DNA from: an uncultured euryarchaeote | GTDB taxonomy: Archaea > Thermoplasmatota > Poseidoniia > Poseidoniales > Thalassarchaeaceae | Direction of reading: 5' to 3' | Assembly: GCA_937897085.1 (NCBI GenBank) | Contig: CALCOR010000140.1 | Coordinates: 1-9,376, forward strand | Length of the DNA stretch: 9,376 nt | Shown: positions 6,365 to 9,376 of the stretch, in pieces | Layout of the letters: each line of letters opens with the position of its first letter | Numbering within the stretch: the first letter of the stretch is position 1 | Made by a program: the position numbers and the translations under genes | The notes under the pieces: model-generated | The model's database searches: none | The model's input: only the letters and a program-made list of their open reading frames with translations | What the model was told of the DNA's origin: nothing

Positions 6365-8629
6365 CGCAGCATGGTCGCGGCTTGTACGGTTCTATGCTTG
6401 CTGCTGTTATCCTCAGTGATGTTCGCGGTCCCTCCGCAATCCGCCACCGAACCAGATAGGGAACTCATCTCACCAATGAATGCCCAGACCGTCCTCCTGA
6501 CCGACGCTCAGCAGGAGGTGAACTGGTCGGTCGAGGTGCGCAGCGGCCCGTTCTTCGTGGCGGTCGATTGCTTTGCTGAAAGTGACTGCCCACAGACCAC
6601 TCTGACTCTCACCGAGGTTGGGGGAACTGTCCATCAGGCGACCGAAAGGTTCCGTATCGAGTTGTCCGGAAATCTAAGTGCGGGCACCCACACGCTGAGC
6701 ATCAGCCGTGACTCCTCCTCCGGTGGCCTGTCATTGACGCTGACCACCATCTGGCTCGATCCCATGGGAGGTGAGTTCCTCGACGCCCCCTCCGACCTGC
6801 CCTCTCCGGGCAGCGATGCGAGCGCTTGGCCAATGCTGTCCGCTGTCGGATGCGGAAACTACACTGCATGCGGGGCCACGGACAGGGGGGCGCTCGGCAG
6901 CGCATCGAACTGGTGGAACGGAAGCCTGGCAGATGTGGATGACATTGACACCCTGCTGCTCAACGGAAGCGATGGCGACGTGTTCGAGATCGAACTGGTG
7001 GGACATTCGACCGAGGTGACCATCGAGATCTGGAATCGAACCGATGACGACCTGCACATGCTCTCAAGCAGTACCCATGGCGTCGCACAACTTCCTGAAT
7101 CAGATTCGCGCCAGGTGCTCAGCCAACCTGCGCAAGGCGAGTTGTGGCTGGTGCTGATCACTGCGGGAGGTGAAGGAGGGATGTACTCGCTGAATGTGGC
7201 AAGACATTCAGCAGACCTGGAATCGGGGCTCGGCGACCTCCCTGGCATTCCATTCCTCTCTCCTGAACACACCACAGGGGTGGCGGCATCGGGTCATCTG
7301 GACGACGACGACGACGCTGGTGACATGCTCAGATTCCCGGCCGGGTCGCGCTCGCGCGTCAGCATTGTATGGACGAGCAGTTCACCCAGTGACCTCAGTC
7401 TGCATGTGCACAACCTCACGTGGGACCTGTTCATCACGTATCCGTCGACTGTCGGCTCCGGTGTGGAACTCGTTCTTCCCGAGGGAGCGGACGGATTCTC
7501 AATCGGGTTCGACAACCAATCGTCTGCACTGATCTGGACGCTGTTGGCGACCGACCTCGGCCCACATGATGCGGGCTATCTCGGTGATGCCACCGACCAC
7601 CGCCCTACCGGAGTGGCTGACGCGGCGACGATGCAGGAACACACAGGGTCCAGCGGGACGATCTCTGGCAGCCTGGATGTCGACGACCAGCGCGATGTCT
7701 ATCTCATCGAACGGGAACTCGGATTCCCCGACCGCAGCTGGTTCTCGACCACGCTGGACTCGGAACCGGGCTGCTGCCGGGTGAGTATCGAGCAACTGAA
7801 CACATCGGCGTACATCGGTTGGACCACGGTGGGGAGCAACACGAGCGACTTGGTGGGCATGAGCACCAGCGTCGGCCTCGAATTGGACCACGGGCGGCAT
7901 CTGCTGGTGGTGGAACCGGTGGGTCCGGTGAATGAGCAGGTGGAGTACACCTTGTTGTGGGGATGGGCGACCCCGGAAGTAGAGGATAACGAGACCGATG
8001 GCGAATGGCAGGACCTGTCGGGAGAATTCAGGAATTTCTACATCCTCATTGGTGTGCTGTTCCTCTCCCCGTGGCTGTTGATCTTCTACTGGAGGTGGCA
8101 TGACAGCGGGACCCTTCGATTGGAGGAACACGAGCGCAGACGGTTGACGCGCCTGCGCGAACGTCTGGTGGCGGCTGATGTGGACGATGCCGATGACCCG
8201 CACGCGCTCGAAGACGCGCTGAAATCGCTGGCTGACACAGACTGGGAGGCGCTCATCCTGGAGTGGGGGGAGCCAGTGGTGCGACACCTGACCGATGGCA
8301 TAGATCTCGCCTGCTGGCGGCTTGAGAGCAGCGATGAATCGGTGCGGCTCGCGGTGGGCATCAGCATCGGTTCGGATTCATGGACCCTCGCCGCGCTGCG
8401 CTTCCAAGCTGTCGAGGGGGCTGAATGGAAGGTAGGCACGGTCGTTCCCGAGTCCATGGCCGAGGGTGACGAACTGTTCCTTGGCGAACTGTCGACGAAC
8501 AGTGACCGCTTCCTGCGCGTCGACCTCGAAGGCAGCGCTGCCGGACTCGACATTCATCTGTCCGGATTGGTGGGTGGCAATCCGATCGCCGCCATCCCGA
8601 CACGCGCGGTGATGCTTGAAGAGGAGTGA
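6362..8629 (+). CDS. Type I membrane surface protein with PPC-like beta domains and a cytoplasmic domain
   Basis: A 755-residue protein of unknown function. A signal peptide (MRSMVAACTVLCLLLLSSVM) precedes an N-terminal beta-rich region (about 25-180) and three repeats resembling bacterial/archaeal pre-peptidase C-terminal (PPC) domains at about 187-281, 309-400 and 432-535. These start with the typical 'G.l...D.D.y.l' pattern: GSLADVDDIDTLLL, ASGHLDDDDDAGDML, ISGSLDVDDQRDVYLI. One membrane helix (FYILIGVLFLSPWLLIFYW, about 559-577) leads to a basic stop-transfer and an acidic cytoplasmic domain of about 175 residues. The ectodomain has eleven N-x-S/T sequons and six Cys (two C-x5-C pairs at 70/76 and 164/170, and C471-C472); the cytoplasmic part has no sequon and one Cys. 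The start at 6362 is chosen for the signal peptide and the TATA box 26-28 bp upstream; an in-frame codon at 6323 would add 13 polar residues and lie ahead of the TATA. It is divergent from arcS and convergent with dnaJ. No protease domain is attached. Confidence 0.88.
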   Translation: MRSMVAACTVLCLLLLSSVMFAVPPQSATEPDRELISPMNAQTVLLTDAQQEVNWSVEVRSGPFFVAVDCFAESDCPQTTLTLTEVGGTVHQATERFRIELSGNLSAGTHTLSISRDSSSGGLSLTLTTIWLDPMGGEFLDAPSDLPSPGSDASAWPMLSAVGCGNYTACGATDRGALGSASNWWNGSLADVDDIDTLLLNGSDGDVFEIELVGHSTEVTIEIWNRTDDDLHMLSSSTHGVAQLPESDSRQVLSQPAQGELWLVLITAGGEGGMYSLNVARHSADLESGLGDLPGIPFLSPEHTTGVAASGHLDDDDDAGDMLRFPAGSRSRVSIVWTSSSPSDLSLHVHNLTWDLFITYPSTVGSGVELVLPEGADGFSIGFDNQSSALIWTLLATDLGPHDAGYLGDATDHRPTGVADAATMQEHTGSSGTISGSLDVDDQRDVYLIERELGFPDRSWFSTTLDSEPGCCRVSIEQLNTSAYIGWTTVGSNTSDLVGMSTSVGLELDHGRHLLVVEPVGPVNEQVEYTLLWGWATPEVEDNETDGEWQDLSGEFRNFYILIGVLFLSPWLLIFYWRWHDSGTLRLEEHERRRLTRLRERLVAADVDDADDPHALEDALKSLADTDWEALILEWGEPVVRHLTDGIDLACWRLESSDESVRLAVGISIGSDSWTLAALRFQAVEGAEWKVGTVVPESMAEGDELFLGELSTNSDRFLRVDLEGSAAGLDIHLSGLVGGNPIAAIPTRAVMLEEE
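7301..7315 (+). repeat. (GAC)5 trinucleotide repeat
   Basis: Five perfect GAC units encode five aspartates at the head of the second PPC-like domain of the surface protein. The acidic run may bind calcium, as is common in PPC-type domains, or may simply be a small expandable repeat. Confidence 0.7.
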
Positions 8630-8635
8630 GAGACT

Positions 8636-9376
8636 TCACCGGTTGCGGCGCCTTTCACTTGCTTCACGTCGAACTTCGTCCTCGACGTCGTCCTCCGAGA
8701 TGCTCAACTCCTCTCGCAGCGCCTCGACCTGCTTCTTGGTCTCCTTGGACGGCTTCTGGGGGACATGCATCTTCAGCAGCACGGTGATGTCACCCCGACC
8801 TCTTCCCCTCCGGTGAGGCAGCCCGCGGCGACTAATGAGCAGCGTGTCCCCCGGCCGCGAAACTGCCGGGACAACGATGCGCAGTGGTTCGCCATCGACG
8901 TGCGGCAACTCGACAGTCGTGCCGAGCAGCAGTTCAGGGTATCCGAGTGGGAGAGCCATCAGCAGATCGGCGCCGTCACGCTCGAACCATTCGTGGTCGT
9001 CGATGGCGATTTGGATGTAGAGATCACCGGCCCGGCCACGACCACCGTGTGCCGGCTCACCCTTCCCCGACATGCGTAGGCGCGTCCCATCGAGCACACC
9101 GGGAGGCACGTTGAACCTGAGCGTTCGCGTTCTGGCCTGGCATCCATCTCCGCGGCAGTCGGAGCAGGGTTTGTCGATGATTCGCCCCTCCCCTCTGCAA
9201 TGTGGGCAGTCGGAGACAATCTGCTGCAGGAACGGGCCGACCTTACGGCTCTGCGTGATTCTGCCCTCGCCGCCGCACGGCACGCAGGAGTTCACCCCAT
9301 CAGGGCCGGCGGCACCGTTACCGCCACACTTCTCACACGCTTCGAGAAGTTCAAGCTCGACCTCTCGTTCGCCGCC
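8636..9376 (-). CDS. dnaJ: Chaperone protein DnaJ, partial (J-domain end outside window)
   Basis: The gene enters from the right edge; 246 residues and a TGA stop are visible. The Hsp40 co-chaperone delivers unfolded clients to DnaK and stimulates its ATPase. The visible part begins just ahead of the zinc-finger region, which has all four CxxCxGxG repeats intact: CEKCGGNG, CVPCGGEG, CPHCRGEG and CSDCRGDG. These bind two zinc ions. The C-terminal client-binding domains follow (VPPGVLDGTRLRMSGKGEP; GDLYIQIAI; ALPLGYPELLLGTTVELP; then GRGRGDITVLLKMHVP), ending in a charged helical tail. The coding frame runs through the window edge, so the GTG at 9295 is an internal valine and not a start. The N-terminal J domain with HPD and the Gly/Phe linker are outside. 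It is convergent with the surface-protein gene, 6 bp apart, so any dnaK/grpE partners would lie beyond the right edge. Confidence 0.96.
   Translation of the reverse strand, partial: GGEREVELELLEACEKCGGNGAAGPDGVNSCVPCGGEGRITQSRKVGPFLQQIVSDCPHCRGEGRIIDKPCSDCRGDGCQARTRTLRFNVPPGVLDGTRLRMSGKGEPAHGGRGRAGDLYIQIAIDDHEWFERDGADLLMALPLGYPELLLGTTVELPHVDGEPLRIVVPAVSRPGDTLLISRRGLPHRRGRGRGDITVLLKMHVPQKPSKETKKQVEALREELSISEDDVEDEVRREASERRRNR

Noticed and set aside
6364..6468. Longer arcS start at ATG 6468
   Set aside because: It would overlap the surface-protein gene by 107 bp and add 35 residues with no ArcS-like content; the conserved-looking N-terminus begins near the ATG at 6363.
7499..8287. 262-codon open frame on the minus strand
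   Set aside because: It is antisense to the PPC-like surface protein, whose signal peptide, repeats and membrane helix are coherent; the antisense translation is Arg/His/Gln-rich with no motif.
8636..9295. DnaJ starting at GTG 9295
   Set aside because: The frame stays open to the window edge and encodes the first CxxCxGxG repeat upstream of this GTG, so the codon is internal.
1..9376. tRNA, rRNA, CRISPR arrays, insertion sequences or prophage genes
   Set aside because: No cloverleaf-like sequence, regular direct repeats, transposase motifs or terminal inverted repeats were seen; non-coding space is too small outside 678-886 and 4342-4431.

Overview
The window looks like a chromosomal segment of a GC-rich euryarchaeon, most likely a marine Poseidoniales/Marine Group II-type organism. 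Domain assignment rests on an archaeal-type ribosomal protein S15 (S15p/S13e) and an archaeosine synthase (ArcS) with its diagnostic PCSxxKPYxxSxSHxxF motif, an enzyme of the archaeal tRNA G+ pathway. GAGGT-type Shine-Dalgarno sites, one well-placed TATA-like element giving an apparently leaderless gene, and two large signal-peptide surface proteins with many N-glycosylation sequons agree with this. The presence of DnaJ fits those euryarchaea that acquired the DnaK/DnaJ system. The Marine Group II placement is an inference from protein style, not a proof.

Layout: the 3' end of a protein-L-isoaspartate O-methyltransferase gene (+, 2-244) runs tail-to-tail into a small two-CBS-domain protein (-, 246-677). 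A 209-bp divergent intergenic region follows, with a perfect 15-bp palindrome and a separate 6-bp-arm hairpin. It leads to a secreted/membrane protein with three C-terminal membrane segments and a cytoplasmic zinc ribbon (+, 887-2974). Next comes a 285-residue protein (+, 3019-3876) that resembles a catalytically degenerate DHH/RecJ-Cdc45-like N-terminal region, convergent with rps15 (-, 3886-4341). Upstream of rps15 on the same strand is arcS (-, 4432-6363). Divergent from arcS is a 755-residue type I membrane protein with PPC-like beta domains (+, 6362-8629). Last is the C-terminal two thirds of DnaJ (-, 8636 to window edge), convergent with it.

The arrangement is very compact: three convergent pairs are separated by 1, 9 and 6 bp, and the divergent arcS/surface-protein pair seems to share one CATG that holds both start codons. 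All eight genes end in TGA. Functional themes are translation and tRNA modification (rps15, arcS), protein quality control (isoaspartyl repair, DnaJ), a possible replication-related pseudo-nuclease, and cell-surface proteins of unknown role. No RNA genes, CRISPR arrays, insertion sequences or prophage genes were seen. The points most worth following are the degenerate RecJ/Cdc45-like candidate beside rps15, the overlapping divergent start codons, and the two surface proteins with uncharacterised cytoplasmic domains.
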